DNA of 64,000 nucleotides from Vulcanisaeta souniana JCM 11219 (lineage in GTDB: Archaea > Thermoproteota > Thermoprotei > Thermoproteales > Thermocladiaceae), in the NCBI RefSeq assembly GCF_026000775.1, contig NZ_AP026830.1, positions 496,001-560,000 of the forward strand, given 5' to 3'. Positions 26,670 through 34,859 of this stretch are shown here, in pieces. How positions within the stretch are numbered: the stretch's first letter is position 1; every line of letters starts with the position of its first letter. A model generated the notes under the pieces. The model searched no databases. It saw only the letters and a program-made list of their open reading frames with translations, and was not told the origin of the DNA. A program made the position numbers and the translations under genes.

Positions 26670-27983
26670 TTACTGTTGCTTAAGTATTTCTTCACCCATG
26701 TAAAGCCTTCCCTTGGTTTCACCAACCAGTAAGACCATGGCCAATACCAGCACGCCAGTGCCAATCATGAAATATATTGGTGAGTAAATATTATGGGTTG
26801 CTGCGATTAGGTATGTCATTATTAATGGTGCGGAACCGCCGAGGAATCCAACACCAATTTGATAGGCTAACGATATACCTGAGTATCTGACTTGAGGTGG
26901 GAACATCTCAACCAATACAATGGGTGTTATTGCACCTGCCAAATAATAAACAAATAATCCACCCAATATTATGGCAATAACCACCAGCGTTGGATTACCA
27001 CTTAGGAGCATTAAGAAGTATGGCCACGCGAAGACTATGCCGAATATTGCATCCGCAAGCATTTGTGGTCTTCTACCGAACAAGTCAGAAAGATAACCAA
27101 ATAGTATTGATGCGAATATTCCAATTACTGAGACTATCAGGATTCCCCACTGTGTCACGGCATAAGCAACATAAGGCTTACTGAATTCCTTTGCTATTGA
27201 CGTTGCATAAGCTATTGAGAAGGAGTAGTTCATGTAGTACCAAATACCGTTAAAGACACCAACAAGGAATAGGGCAATCAATATTTGTCTCCAATGCTTT
27301 CTTAGAGCCTCCGATAACGGGCTCTTAACTACCTGGCCCCTACTTTGTAACTGTCTGAACACAGGTGAGTCTTCAACCCTCAATCTAACAATGATACCAA
27401 GTATTGCAATTATGAAGCCTATGCCAAATAATATCCTCCAGCCTATTGCTCGAAAACCAGCAGAGCCCAATGTATACGTCAATAATAATACTAGGCCGCT
27501 TATTAATAATGATGCGATTGATACCGTTGACTGAAGAATACCTGAATAAAGTCCCCTCCTATTTGGATTGATATATTCTGATGTTAGTGAGAACGAACCA
27601 CCCCATTCGCCGCCCAGGGCAACGCCATCCAGGAATCTCATTGCTGCAAGTATTATTGGAGCGACAATGCCTATTTGATAATATGTAGGTAAAAATGCCA
27701 CCACTAGTGATGCTATGCCAGCGAACAATAATGTGAAGTAAAGGGCATAGATCCTACCATGCCTATCACCAATATGGCCAAAAATAATGCCGCCAAGTGG
27801 TCTGCCTAGGAAGCCTATCAAGAATACTAAGTAATACCATAGTAAAGATAATACCGCCACTTTTGATGGGAAGAATAACTCAGCTATAACGGGTGCTAGT
27901 AAGCTATAAAGAAAGAAGTCATACCATTCAAATCCGATACCTACACTTGTACTTATTATCGCAAGCAATCTCATTGAAACCAT
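26670..27983 (-). CDS. MFS transporter, metabolite:H+ symporter (MHS) type
   Basis: 437 aa, 12 predicted membrane segments. The N-terminus GFEWYDFFLYSLLAPVI and the loop GRPLGGIIFGHIGDRHGR are typical of the MHS family, which takes up carboxylates and related metabolites. A second copy of the loop motif (GYLSDLFGRRPQ) follows the sixth segment. It shares an operon with the DUF6282 gene and is divergent from the maleate-isomerase-like gene, suggesting uptake of the substrate of this block. Confidence 0.85.
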   Translation of the reverse strand: MVSMRLLAIISTSVGIGFEWYDFFLYSLLAPVIAELFFPSKVAVLSLLWYYLVFLIGFLGRPLGGIIFGHIGDRHGRIYALYFTLLFAGIASLVVAFLPTYYQIGIVAPIILAAMRFLDGVALGGEWGGSFSLTSEYINPNRRGLYSGILQSTVSIASLLISGLVLLLTYTLGSAGFRAIGWRILFGIGFIIAILGIIVRLRVEDSPVFRQLQSRGQVVKSPLSEALRKHWRQILIALFLVGVFNGIWYYMNYSFSIAYATSIAKEFSKPYVAYAVTQWGILIVSVIGIFASILFGYLSDLFGRRPQMLADAIFGIVFAWPYFLMLLSGNPTLVVIAIILGGLFVYYLAGAITPIVLVEMFPPQVRYSGISLAYQIGVGFLGGSAPLIMTYLIAATHNIYSPIYFMIGTGVLVLAMVLLVGETKGRLYMGEEILKQQ

Positions 27984-28091
27984 ATTTAATCAGAAATAAT
28001 TATATAGTTATATTTTTAAGTTTTACTTTATCAAGCTTTATATAAATTATAAAGATGAAAGTTTAAATAATTCATTATTAAATATAAAGTA

Positions 28092-28817
28092 ATGACTTGG
28101 TTTAAGATCGGTGTAATAATTCCATCGTCAAATACTACAGTCGAGAGGGAATTTAATCGTGCAATTAGGGAACCAGAGGCCACTATACATAGCTCTAGGA
28201 TCATGCTTAGAGAGGTCACTTTAAAAGGTCTTGAAGAAATGGAAAGAGAAACAGAGAGGGCGGCCTTGGAGTTAAGTACAATTAGTCCTGATATTATTGC
28301 TTATGCATGCACAACAGGCAGTCTATTCAAGGGTCCTAATCACCATGTTGAAATTAAGGAAAGAATTGAACGCTTAACTAAGGTTAAGGCTGTAGCCACA
28401 GCAGGCGCGGTTGTTGATGCTATTAAGAAGCTGAATGCCAGTAAGGTATTAGTTGTCACGCCATACATAGATGAGTTAAATACTAAGGAGAAGGAGTTTC
28501 TTGAGGCACATGGGTTTAAAGTCGTTAATATACGTGGACTCGGTATTGTAGATAACACGGTAATTGGTTCACTAGACCCAAGAACTGCTTATGAAACCGC
28601 CTTAAATGCTTATAACCAATCTGGTCCGGACTTTGACGTATTATTCATATCATGCACTAACTGGAGAACCTTCGAGGTTATTGGTGCTATTGAAAGACGA
28701 ATAAATAAACCCGTAGTAAGTAGTAATAGCGCAACATTATGGTCGGTCTTAAAGGAACTAGGGTTACGTGTAAAGCTAAACTATGATTTAGGAATGTTAT
28801 TCAGTGATATTCAATAA
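28092..28817 (+). CDS. maleate isomerase / Asp-Glu racemase superfamily enzyme
   Basis: 241 aa. The start IGVIIPSSNTTVEREF is typical of maleate cis-trans isomerases and arylmalonate decarboxylases. Two catalytic cysteines are visible: YACTTGSLF (about residue 77) and ISCTNWRTF (about 194). Hydantoin and aspartate racemases share the fold, so with HyuA next door a hydantoin racemase is an alternative. It ends inside the MBL gene on the opposite strand (7-bp overlap of the two 3' ends). Confidence 0.75.
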   Translation: MTWFKIGVIIPSSNTTVEREFNRAIREPEATIHSSRIMLREVTLKGLEEMERETERAALELSTISPDIIAYACTTGSLFKGPNHHVEIKERIERLTKVKAVATAGAVVDAIKKLNASKVLVVTPYIDELNTKEKEFLEAHGFKVVNIRGLGIVDNTVIGSLDPRTAYETALNAYNQSGPDFDVLFISCTNWRTFEVIGAIERRINKPVVSSNSATLWSVLKELGLRVKLNYDLGMLFSDIQ

Positions 28818-29518
28818 GCATTTTCATCAATAATAGTTAATTTTATACGACCCCTTAAGGTTAATTGAAAATTAAAAGGTTCGCTTCCCAGTGGCCTTAA
28901 TGAGTTGCCATCAACAATAAAGGGTGCATCATGTCCTGGAACCACCGCCTTAGCAATACTTAATGCCTTATTAATGCTTTCATTAGCCAGTTCATTACTA
29001 TAATAAGTAAACGTCGCTTTTTTACTTAACGCCTCAGATACATACTTAATAGCATCGCCTGCAAGTAATGTCTTATCCTCAAGTAAAAGTCCCATGGTTC
29101 CACCCGTATGCCCAGGTAATAATATGAACCTTGCGCCAAGAAGCCCATTGTTATTATCAACAATAGTTAATCTATCCCTGATTAGATTAATTAAGTATGT
29201 TGCTAAGTATGGATCGCTAGGATTAGACTGCGCGTAATCTATTTCACTTCTTGAAATAATAATTTTCGCCTTAGGGAATAGCAACGCATTAATTGCGTGA
29301 TCAAAATGCAGATGAGACAGTACGACATAGTCGATGTCATTAACGTTCAATCCCCTATTATGTAGCGCAGAAAGTAATGGTTCTCTATTCCCGTAATGCC
29401 CAGGATCAAAGACCATGTACTTATCATCGATTTTTATTAGAATAACATTGCAAAGACCTAAAAATCCTAAGTTTGTGATTAGCGGGATGCCTGGTAGCAA
29501 TATTTCCCATCTATGCAT
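28811..29518 (-). CDS. MBL-fold metallo-hydrolase
   Basis: 235 aa. Metal motif [10 protein letters not shown] (about 68-77), then [12 protein letters not shown] and [10 protein letters not shown], as in metallo-beta-lactamase-fold lactonases and thioesterases. A final PGHDAPFI supplies the last His. A lactonase or acyl hydrolase role fits the neighbourhood. Its start is 28 nt from the symmetric TATA box at 29541-29550, which it shares with hyuA. Confidence 0.8.
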   Translation of the reverse strand: MHRWEILLPGIPLITNLGFLGLCNVILIKIDDKYMVFDPGHYGNREPLLSALHNRGLNVNDIDYVVLSHLHFDHAINALLFPKAKIIISRSEIDYAQSNPSDPYLATYLINLIRDRLTIVDNNNGLLGARFILLPGHTGGTMGLLLEDKTLLAGDAIKYVSEALSKKATFTYYSNELANESINKALSIAKAVVPGHDAPFIVDGNSLRPLGSEPFNFQLTLRGRIKLTIIDENAY

Positions 29519-29540
29519 ATCAATTTAATTCGAGGACAAA

Positions 29541-29550
29541 GATTTAAATC
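29541..29550. promoter_or_regulatory. palindromic TATA box shared by MBL hydrolase and hyuA
   Basis: GATTTAAATC is a perfect 10-bp palindrome. Its centre is about 28 nt from the MBL start (29518, minus) and 33 nt from the hyuA ATG (29579, plus). It could direct transcription both ways. Confidence 0.45.
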
Positions 29551-29578
29551 TAATGTGTTAATCTCTTTCGGATTATTC

Positions 29579-31543
29579 ATGACAATAGTTGCTGTTGATG
29601 TTGGTGGTACCTTTACGGATTTCGTGGTACTCAGGGATGATAGTACCATATACTCACTCAAGGTACTTAGTACCCCGAGGAGTCCTGAGGTTGCCGTGCT
29701 TGACGGCTTAAGGAGGATTAAGGAGCCAATCTCCGAGGTTCTTCACGCGACAACTATCGGCACTAATACATTGCTTGGTCAAGTTGGTCTCGAGATACCA
29801 AGAGTTGCTTTGTTTACTACGGTAGGTTTTAGGGACGTTATTGAAATTGGGCGTCAAAATAGGCCTAGGCTTTATGACTTGTTCTTCGATAAGCCGAGGT
29901 CCCTGGTGCCAAGGGAACTTAGATTTGAGGTTAATGAGAGGATTTTGGTTGATGGTACTGCGGCTAAGCAAATTGATCCCAGGGAGATTGAGGAGTACGC
30001 GGTTAGGGCTAAGTCGATGGGTGTTATCAGTGTTGCTGTTTCGTACCTTCATTCATACATTAACCCAGTTAATGAGGAGGCCACGGGTGACGTGCTTAGG
30101 AAGTACTTTAAGTACGTGAGCCTATCAAGCAAAGTTGCCCCTGAGCCTAGGGAGTATGAGAGGGCCTCAACCACGGTAGTCAACGCAGTTCTTATGCCAA
30201 TAGTCAGTGAGTACGTAGCTAGGTTCTCCGAGGGGCTTAAGGAGCTTGGTATTGGCAGGTTTTACATAATGTCAAGCGCAGGTGGTCTTATAGATGCTAA
30301 TGAAGCCATGGAAAGACCTGTTCAATTAATTGAGTCCGGGCCCGCCGCTGGTGCTGTGGCCGCTGCTGAGTTTTCCAAGTTAATTGGTGTTGAGAACGTG
30401 ATCGGCTTTGACATGGGTGGTACCACGGCTAAGGCATCCTCAATACTCAAGCATGAGCCTGAGGTCACAACGGAGTATGAAGTTGGTGGTGAAGTTCATC
30501 ACGGCAGGTTGGTCAAGGGCAGTGGGTATCCAGTTAGGTTCCCATTTATTGATCTTGCCGAGGTCTCGAGTGGTGGTGGGACGATTATTTGGCGTGATGA
30601 GGCCGGGGCACTCAGGGTAGGACCGATCAGTGCTGGTGCAGATCCGGGGCCGATGTGTTATGGCAGGGGTGGTAGGGAACCAACATTGACTGATGCTAAT
30701 GTGGCCCTTGGCAGGATCGGTGAGTATCTACTTGGTGGCGAGATGAGGCTTGATAGGGATGCCGCGATTAAGGGCCTGTCGAGGCTTGGTGATCCCATTA
30801 ACGCGGCTCTTGAGGCCGTTAGACTTGCAAACATTGAGATGGCTAGGGCGGTTAGGCTTGTGACTGTCGAGAGGGGTCTTGACCCAAGGGAATTCGCACT
30901 AATGGCTTTTGGTGGTGCTGGTCCTCAATTCGCGCCCTACATAGCTGAGGAGCTGGGCATAAATTCAGTGATTATACCGCCAGAGCCCGGCGCCTTTAGC
31001 GCCCTCGGACTGTTAATGGCTGATGAAAAGTTTGAGGCTAGGATTTCATTCCCAAAGGACCTCGAGGATGGGTTTAGGAGACTTGAGGATGAGTTGCTTA
31101 GTAGGTTGGGTAGGGTTGATTACTTCCTTAGGTATGCCGATGTTAGGTATGTTGGCCAGGGTTGGGAGTTAACAATACCCGTTGGGAGACCAGCAAGTGT
31201 AGATGATATTGAGAGGGCTTTCAATGATAGGCATCATGCAACGTATGGGTTTAAGTTAAATAAGCCCATTGAGGTTGTGACGATTAGGGTATTCGCGGTA
31301 ATAACGAGGGTGAAGCCAAGGTTTAGGTCGCCAAAGGCTGAGGGCGAGGCCAAACCAAGGAGTTTCAGGAGGGTTTATTTCGATGATTGGGTTGAGACGC
31401 CAATTTACTGGCGTGATGACATGCCAATTACTCAAGTGATTGAGGGACCGGCGATAATCGAGGAGTACGGATCAACCATAGTGGTACCACCAAGGTGGAG
31501 GGTCATGATTAGTGGGCATGGTGAAGTAAGGATGATGCACTAA
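29579..31543 (+). CDS. hyuA: hydantoinase/oxoprolinase family protein, subunit A
   Basis: 654 aa. The ATPase-type motifs are [14 protein letters not shown] at the N-terminus, [43 protein letters not shown] and [12 protein letters not shown], diagnostic for HyuA / acetophenone carboxylase-type subunits. These use ATP to activate a cyclic amide or ketone, normally with a HyuB subunit. No HyuB follows; the next 370 bp are empty. Partners nearby are a racemase-family enzyme, an MHS transporter and a DUF6282 hydrolase. Substrate unknown. Confidence 0.85.
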   Translation: MTIVAVDVGGTFTDFVVLRDDSTIYSLKVLSTPRSPEVAVLDGLRRIKEPISEVLHATTIGTNTLLGQVGLEIPRVALFTTVGFRDVIEIGRQNRPRLYDLFFDKPRSLVPRELRFEVNERILVDGTAAKQIDPREIEEYAVRAKSMGVISVAVSYLHSYINPVNEEATGDVLRKYFKYVSLSSKVAPEPREYERASTTVVNAVLMPIVSEYVARFSEGLKELGIGRFYIMSSAGGLIDANEAMERPVQLIESGPAAGAVAAAEFSKLIGVENVIGFDMGGTTAKASSILKHEPEVTTEYEVGGEVHHGRLVKGSGYPVRFPFIDLAEVSSGGGTIIWRDEAGALRVGPISAGADPGPMCYGRGGREPTLTDANVALGRIGEYLLGGEMRLDRDAAIKGLSRLGDPINAALEAVRLANIEMARAVRLVTVERGLDPREFALMAFGGAGPQFAPYIAEELGINSVIIPPEPGAFSALGLLMADEKFEARISFPKDLEDGFRRLEDELLSRLGRVDYFLRYADVRYVGQGWELTIPVGRPASVDDIERAFNDRHHATYGFKLNKPIEVVTIRVFAVITRVKPRFRSPKAEGEAKPRSFRRVYFDDWVETPIYWRDDMPITQVIEGPAIIEEYGSTIVVPPRWRVMISGHGEVRMMH

Positions 31544-31915
31544 AATTCAGTTTGGCTAAATGATTCATGGAAATTCCCCAACGAAAAGGGAAGATTAAGC
31601 AAACACTCCATTCAACCCTAATGCCCTTTAGATCTCTCTCTTTCCTACAAGTCTCAGATTGGTTACTTTCCTTTACCGAGATAAAACTTAAGTATGAAGA
31701 GCTCTTCGTGAATTTGGTCAGGGCAATATCAATCAATTCATTAATACCTGAATCAATATGGGCAGTTTCTGCATCATTAAGCCAATTCCTAATACTTAAT
31801 GTGGGTGTTTGGAACATGGACCTTATGGCAACCATTGTCTGGTTTATTTAGGGTGTTGAGACGGGCAAGGGTTCTAGTATTATAATTACCTCAGGTGAGA
31901 CTTGATAAAAATAAG
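31544..31915. other. intergenic stretch without a supported gene
   Basis: Overlapping ORFs of about 100 codons occur on both strands, but neither has a motif that I recognise nor a promoter at a convincing spacing. I searched it for a HyuB remnant and saw none. Confidence 0.4.
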
Positions 31916-32461
31916 TTATTGATTCACGTTTATGTAAATATCACCACCATTAACTATGCTAAATATTATCACAAATCCATTATTACCTGTCAGGTCAAAG
32001 TGCGCCCCATAGCAGAATATCTGAGGTACTCCAGTTGAGTATGCATTGCCTCCAACATTCACTGTTATTGGATCCATTGTTGTGTCATCCATTGTGTAAA
32101 TGGATAATGTTATTTCACCGGTGCTTTGCGGTGGTATTATTATTGAGGGTTCCAGGTTACATTGTGCTGAACCAATTATTGCTGTGCTGCCTAATACTAA
32201 TTGATAGTTACCATTATTTCTGATACTTATTGTTATGATGGTCATATCATGTGTCACACTTAATGTAGCATTTGCCTTTACATAACTTGGATTGCTATCG
32301 CTATTATTATTCCATGAATTCATTAACGAATATACCGTTTGTTCTAGGCTGATCACATTAAAATGAAATGGTGCAAGTATTGCGATCATTAAAATGACCA
32401 AAGTGATTACTAGAATTATGTGTGAAAGATCCATACTACCCGTATTTATATTGTATTTCAT
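31916..32461 (-). CDS. pilin-like membrane-anchored extracellular protein
   Basis: 181 aa from ATG 32461, the codon that lies about 27 nt after the TATTTAAA box at 32485-32492. The N-terminus MKYNINTGSMDLSHIILV leads into one hydrophobic helix of about 20 residues, then a beta-rich domain with repeated short strands (TLSVTHDMTIITISIRN, PSIIIPPQSTGEITL). This is the plan of archaeal type IV pilins, although a clean class III cleavage site is not obvious. A simple signal-anchored surface protein is the alternative. A prepilin peptidase is encoded 9 kb away. Confidence 0.5.
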   Translation of the reverse strand: MKYNINTGSMDLSHIILVITLVILMIAILAPFHFNVISLEQTVYSLMNSWNNNSDSNPSYVKANATLSVTHDMTIITISIRNNGNYQLVLGSTAIIGSAQCNLEPSIIIPPQSTGEITLSIYTMDDTTMDPITVNVGGNAYSTGVPQIFCYGAHFDLTGNNGFVIIFSIVNGGDIYINVNQ

Positions 32462-32484
32462 TAAATGAAGAACCAAGTATTTCC

Positions 32485-32492
32485 TATTTAAA
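32485..32492 (-). promoter_or_regulatory. TATA box of the pilin-like gene
   Basis: On the minus strand TTTAAATA is centred about 27 nt before the ATG at 32461. It argues against the longer open frame that begins upstream of the box. Confidence 0.5.
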
Positions 32493-32602
32493 TTTTTCTT
32501 TAATTTTCTAAGAATACCATCTAGTTTCAATTATTTTATTCTAATATTCAATTGCTCATTTAAAGGAAATAAAAATAAAAACGCCAATAATGATTAATCA
32601 AT

Positions 32603-33419
32603 ATGAACTCAAGGATAAGGATACCAGTGGTCTTCATAGACCCCGTTATTGGTGACCTAGGCAGTCCACCAGAATCTCTGAAATAGGTTTTTCAATAAGG
32701 TCAGCGATGATGAAGCCAATGAATGGACAAATAGGTGGATTAGGAATGCTGAAGTTGTTTATAACTATTCGATGGATGAAACTAAGAACTCTGCCAGGCT
32801 CTACGTGGCCATGAGAAACGCCGCGAGGGAATTAGGCGTTAATGTAATGGCCGTAGACTACATAGCGCTCTATAACATAGGCCTTTAAGGGCTTGGTCAT
32901 GCCTCGGCCATATGCAGCTCTAATATGATGGGACAATACCGATTTGTGAGGCCGATCCCTACGCTACCGTGCTAATATTAATCACCAAGTACATATTCAA
33001 CAGAAGTGGTTTTGTTGCGAATGTGGGTGTTGATGAGTAGAGAGGTGAGTTCATATATCATCATTGCTGTGCACCAACGAATCTGCATGGTAGTGACAAA
33101 CCTGAGGTACCTTATAATAACGAAGGCTCACCTAGGGACTAATCATGCATCAGCGCATGTTAAATTGCCCACGAATGAGCCGGTGACTATTGTTGGTTTT
33201 AATCCCAAGGAGCAATTATTAACGGCTCATGTATATAGGTCAATAGATAATGAGTATTTACCACGGGCCTGCGCAACAAATCTCATAGGCAGTGGTAACG
33301 CGAGTAATGTTGCCCGTAATTGGAACTGGCATGGTTGGTGGCATAGGGTAGTGATTTATGGTGACTTTAGGAGGGGGCTAGAGGAGTTCACCAGATTACT
33401 TGGCTTAGGTTTTGCATGA
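32603..33419 (+). pseudogene. L-fucose isomerase-like protein, multiply frameshifted
   Basis: Segments in all three frames together read like a fucose/arabinose isomerase-family protein: RIPVVFIDPVIGDLGSPPE (stop TAG soon after), ARLYVAMRNAARELGVNVM, GLGHASAICSSNMMGQY, CEADPYATVLILITKY, EFIYHHCCAPTNLHG, then in the last frame HASAHVKLPTNEPVTIVGF and GWWHRVVIYGDFRRG near the C-terminus. At least five frame changes or stops separate them. The active-site HHCCAPTN-type segment is recognisable. Function is lost; this was a pentose or deoxyhexose isomerase-like enzyme. Confidence 0.7.
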
Positions 33420-33451
33420 GGATCTACAGCAGTAAGACCCTCCTAACCCGC

Positions 33452-33619
33452 TCATTTTAATGCCTTAAGCGCGTCAATTAACCATGCCAGGAATACACCG
33501 AGTCCGTATGGCACCTTCAGCATTAGTGGTATTATTATCATGAATGTAAATATCATCGGTACAATCTCGACGAGTATCCACACAATAATGATGACTATTG
33601 TAAATCCAATTGACTTCAC
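33452..33619 (-). CDS. small membrane protein (55 aa)
   Basis: A GTG-started frame of 55 codons ending TGA at 33452-33454. It has one long or two short hydrophobic segments (GFTIVIIIVWILVEIVPM, then a second run ending PLMLKV) and a Lys-rich end (DALKALK). An upstream in-frame TGA fixes GTG 33619 as the earliest start. It follows another tiny membrane ORF on the same strand by 29 nt. Not recognised; it is short, so it could be chance, but the hydrophobic design is coherent. Confidence 0.45.
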   Translation of the reverse strand: MKSIGFTIVIIIVWILVEIVPMIFTFMIIIPLMLKVPYGLGVFLAWLIDALKALK

Positions 33620-33648
33620 AGCTCAGTACCTAACATAATTATCCCTGT

Positions 33649-33729
33649 CTAATAAAGGGCTACTATTGCTCCAATTATCAAGAGCACCCATGCAATCAAC
33701 GCCCAACCCCTACTCTCTGAACTGATCAT
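33649..33729 (-). CDS. tiny single-span membrane protein (26 aa)
   Basis: ATG 33729 to TAG 33649-33651 encodes MISSESRGW followed by a 16-residue hydrophobic helix. The ATG lies 28 nt after a TTTATAA box on the minus strand (33754-33760), exactly the leaderless spacing. With the 55-codon gene it would form a two-gene operon divergent from the winged-helix gene. Unknown function. Confidence 0.4.
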   Translation of the reverse strand: MISSESRGWALIAWVLLIIGAIVALY

Positions 33730-33753
33730 CGCTTTGTCTCGGCACGTAACCCC

Positions 33754-33760
33754 TTATAAA
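33754..33760 (-). promoter_or_regulatory. TATA box of the tiny membrane protein operon
   Basis: TTATAAA on the plus strand (TTTATAA on the minus strand) is centred 28 nt from ATG 33729. Confidence 0.45.
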
Positions 33761-33829
33761 TGATTGCTCCGTAATACTCCATGTACAGCGACAGTAAGTA
33801 TTATTAAATTAAAACATGGTAATACACCC

Positions 33830-34204
33830 GTGTCCAAAAGAGCTAGGAAGAAGGAGGAGAGTAAGGAGCAGGGCACGGTATCAATAACCTCATTCCTTTA
33901 CGGCACTGAGGAAAAACCAAGGACTGAGACGAAGCCAGCAACCAAGCCGACTGAGGCGAAGGCTGCTGAGACTAAGATCGCCGAGAAGGCCGCTCCTCAG
34001 CAATCATCGGGTATTGAGGATGCCATCCTAAGTCACATAATGAGTAGGGGAGTTATTGCTAAGGAGGAATTGATGGCTTGGGGTAAGTCCAAGGGGCTTA
34101 GGGTAGCTGATATTCTCAAGGCCATTGAGAACCTAAGTGGTAGAGGTAGGATTAGGAAGAGACTTAATGATAAGGGAAACTTGATCTACGAGTACGTTAA
34201 GTAA
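33830..34204 (+). CDS. basic protein with C-terminal winged-helix-like domain
   Basis: 124 aa from GTG 33830, which lies about 25 nt after TTATTAAATT (33801-33810); an in-frame start at 33764 is on the wrong side of that box. The N-terminus is basic (SKRARKKEESKEQ), followed by a Lys/Glu/Ala/Pro/Thr linker of about 45 residues, then a helical domain GIEDAILSHIMSRGVIAKEE with LRVADILKAIENLSGRGRIRK, which resembles a winged helix. DNA or RNA binding is likely. I do not recognise a named family. Confidence 0.6.
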   Translation: MSKRARKKEESKEQGTVSITSFLYGTEEKPRTETKPATKPTEAKAAETKIAEKAAPQQSSGIEDAILSHIMSRGVIAKEELMAWGKSKGLRVADILKAIENLSGRGRIRKRLNDKGNLIYEYVK

Positions 34205-34703
34205 TACCCGGGTAAAACACTGGTATTGAGGATCTATAGTTAATAAGTCCTGTTATTAAGTAGGATGCAATGTACGTGTTAGGATCAAGAGGAATTAGCA
34301 AGAATAAGGCAATGAGTCCTCAAGGTAGATCACCCTTGGCAAGGCCTGGGTGAGTCCTTAGGGATGATCCAACTAGAAAATAAGTAACCTCATCTATACA
34401 GAGTTTTTAGTTTCATTTATCATTTTATTGGATATGCAATAGATTATAAATTAATATTATAAAATATAGTATCATATTATGAAGAATTAATACTAATTAT
34501 CAATATTCATATTATAAAAGACATAACTAGTAAGGCAACGCACACGTGACAATGCTAAATGTACTAAATGTTACATCGCAGTTCGTAATAAGCATAAACA
34601 TGCAGCCCTGATTCCAGATGCAATGGCACCAATGTTAGGGAGTAAACAAGGTGAACCATGGGGGAAGAAAAACATAAAAACACGAGTAAGGCGTTAAGAG
34701 CGA
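34205..34703. other. 500-bp region without a supported gene; contains a small repeat/hairpin
   Basis: No convincing ORF. Within it, 34314-34325 (GAGTCCTCAAGG) and 34352-34363 (GAGTCCTTAGGG) form an imperfect direct repeat around a hairpin TCACCC (34330-34335) / GGGTGA (34348-34353). From about 34400 the DNA is strongly AT-rich. The tRNA promoter is presumably the ACATAAAAA stretch near 34668-34676. Confidence 0.4.
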
Positions 34704-34734
34704 GGGCCCGTAGCTCAGCCAGGTTGGAGCGCCC

Positions 34735-34755
34735 TGGGGCAATCGCCCCGCGTAA
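34735..34755 (+). other. tRNA intron 1, position 29/30 in the anticodon stem
   Basis: 21 nt splitting the 5' strand of the anticodon stem (CCC, then GG). It contains its own GGGGC/GCCCC hairpin. Introns at this non-canonical place are known in Thermoproteales and are removed by the archaeal splicing endonuclease. Confidence 0.8.
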
Positions 34756-34778
34756 GGCTGATAACCGGGAGGTCCCGG

Positions 34779-34800
34779 TCGCGGGTTAACCGCGGGGAAT
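34779..34800 (+). other. tRNA intron 2, in the 5' strand of the T stem (about 52/53)
   Basis: 22 nt separating CCGG (34775-34778) from the G at 34801 and the T loop TTCGAAT. The insert holds a self-complementary GCGGGTTAACCGC core (34781-34793). The exact boundary could move by a base. Confidence 0.75.
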
Positions 34801-34859
34801 GTTCGAATCCCGGCGGGCCCACCATTCATCGCTTTTTACTAACACTATGTTGCATTCCA

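Larger units (their letters stand above)
34704..34824 (+). tRNA. tRNA-Ile (GAU) with two introns, CCA encoded
   Basis: Acceptor stem GGGCCCG (34704-34710) pairs with CGGGCCC (34814-34820); discriminator A and an encoded CCA end at 34824. D arm: GCTC (34713-34716) with GAGC (34727-34730). The anticodon loop CTGATAA (34758-34764) has GAT at 34760-34762. The anticodon stem CCC+GG pairs with CCGGG only if 34735-34755 is removed, and the T stem CCGG+G pairs with CCCGG only if 34779-34800 is removed. The spliced tRNA is 78 nt with CCA. The anticodon GAU decodes AUC/AUU isoleucine codons. Confidence 0.93.

Noticed and set aside
28840-28870. CCCCTTAAGG near 28850 as a third IS605-type hairpin
   Set aside because: Only the central eight bases agree; it lies within the MBL hydrolase coding sequence without a stem.
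31509-31851. ORFs on both strands after hyuA as a possible HyuB remnant
   Set aside because: No HyuB-like segment could be recognised in any frame.
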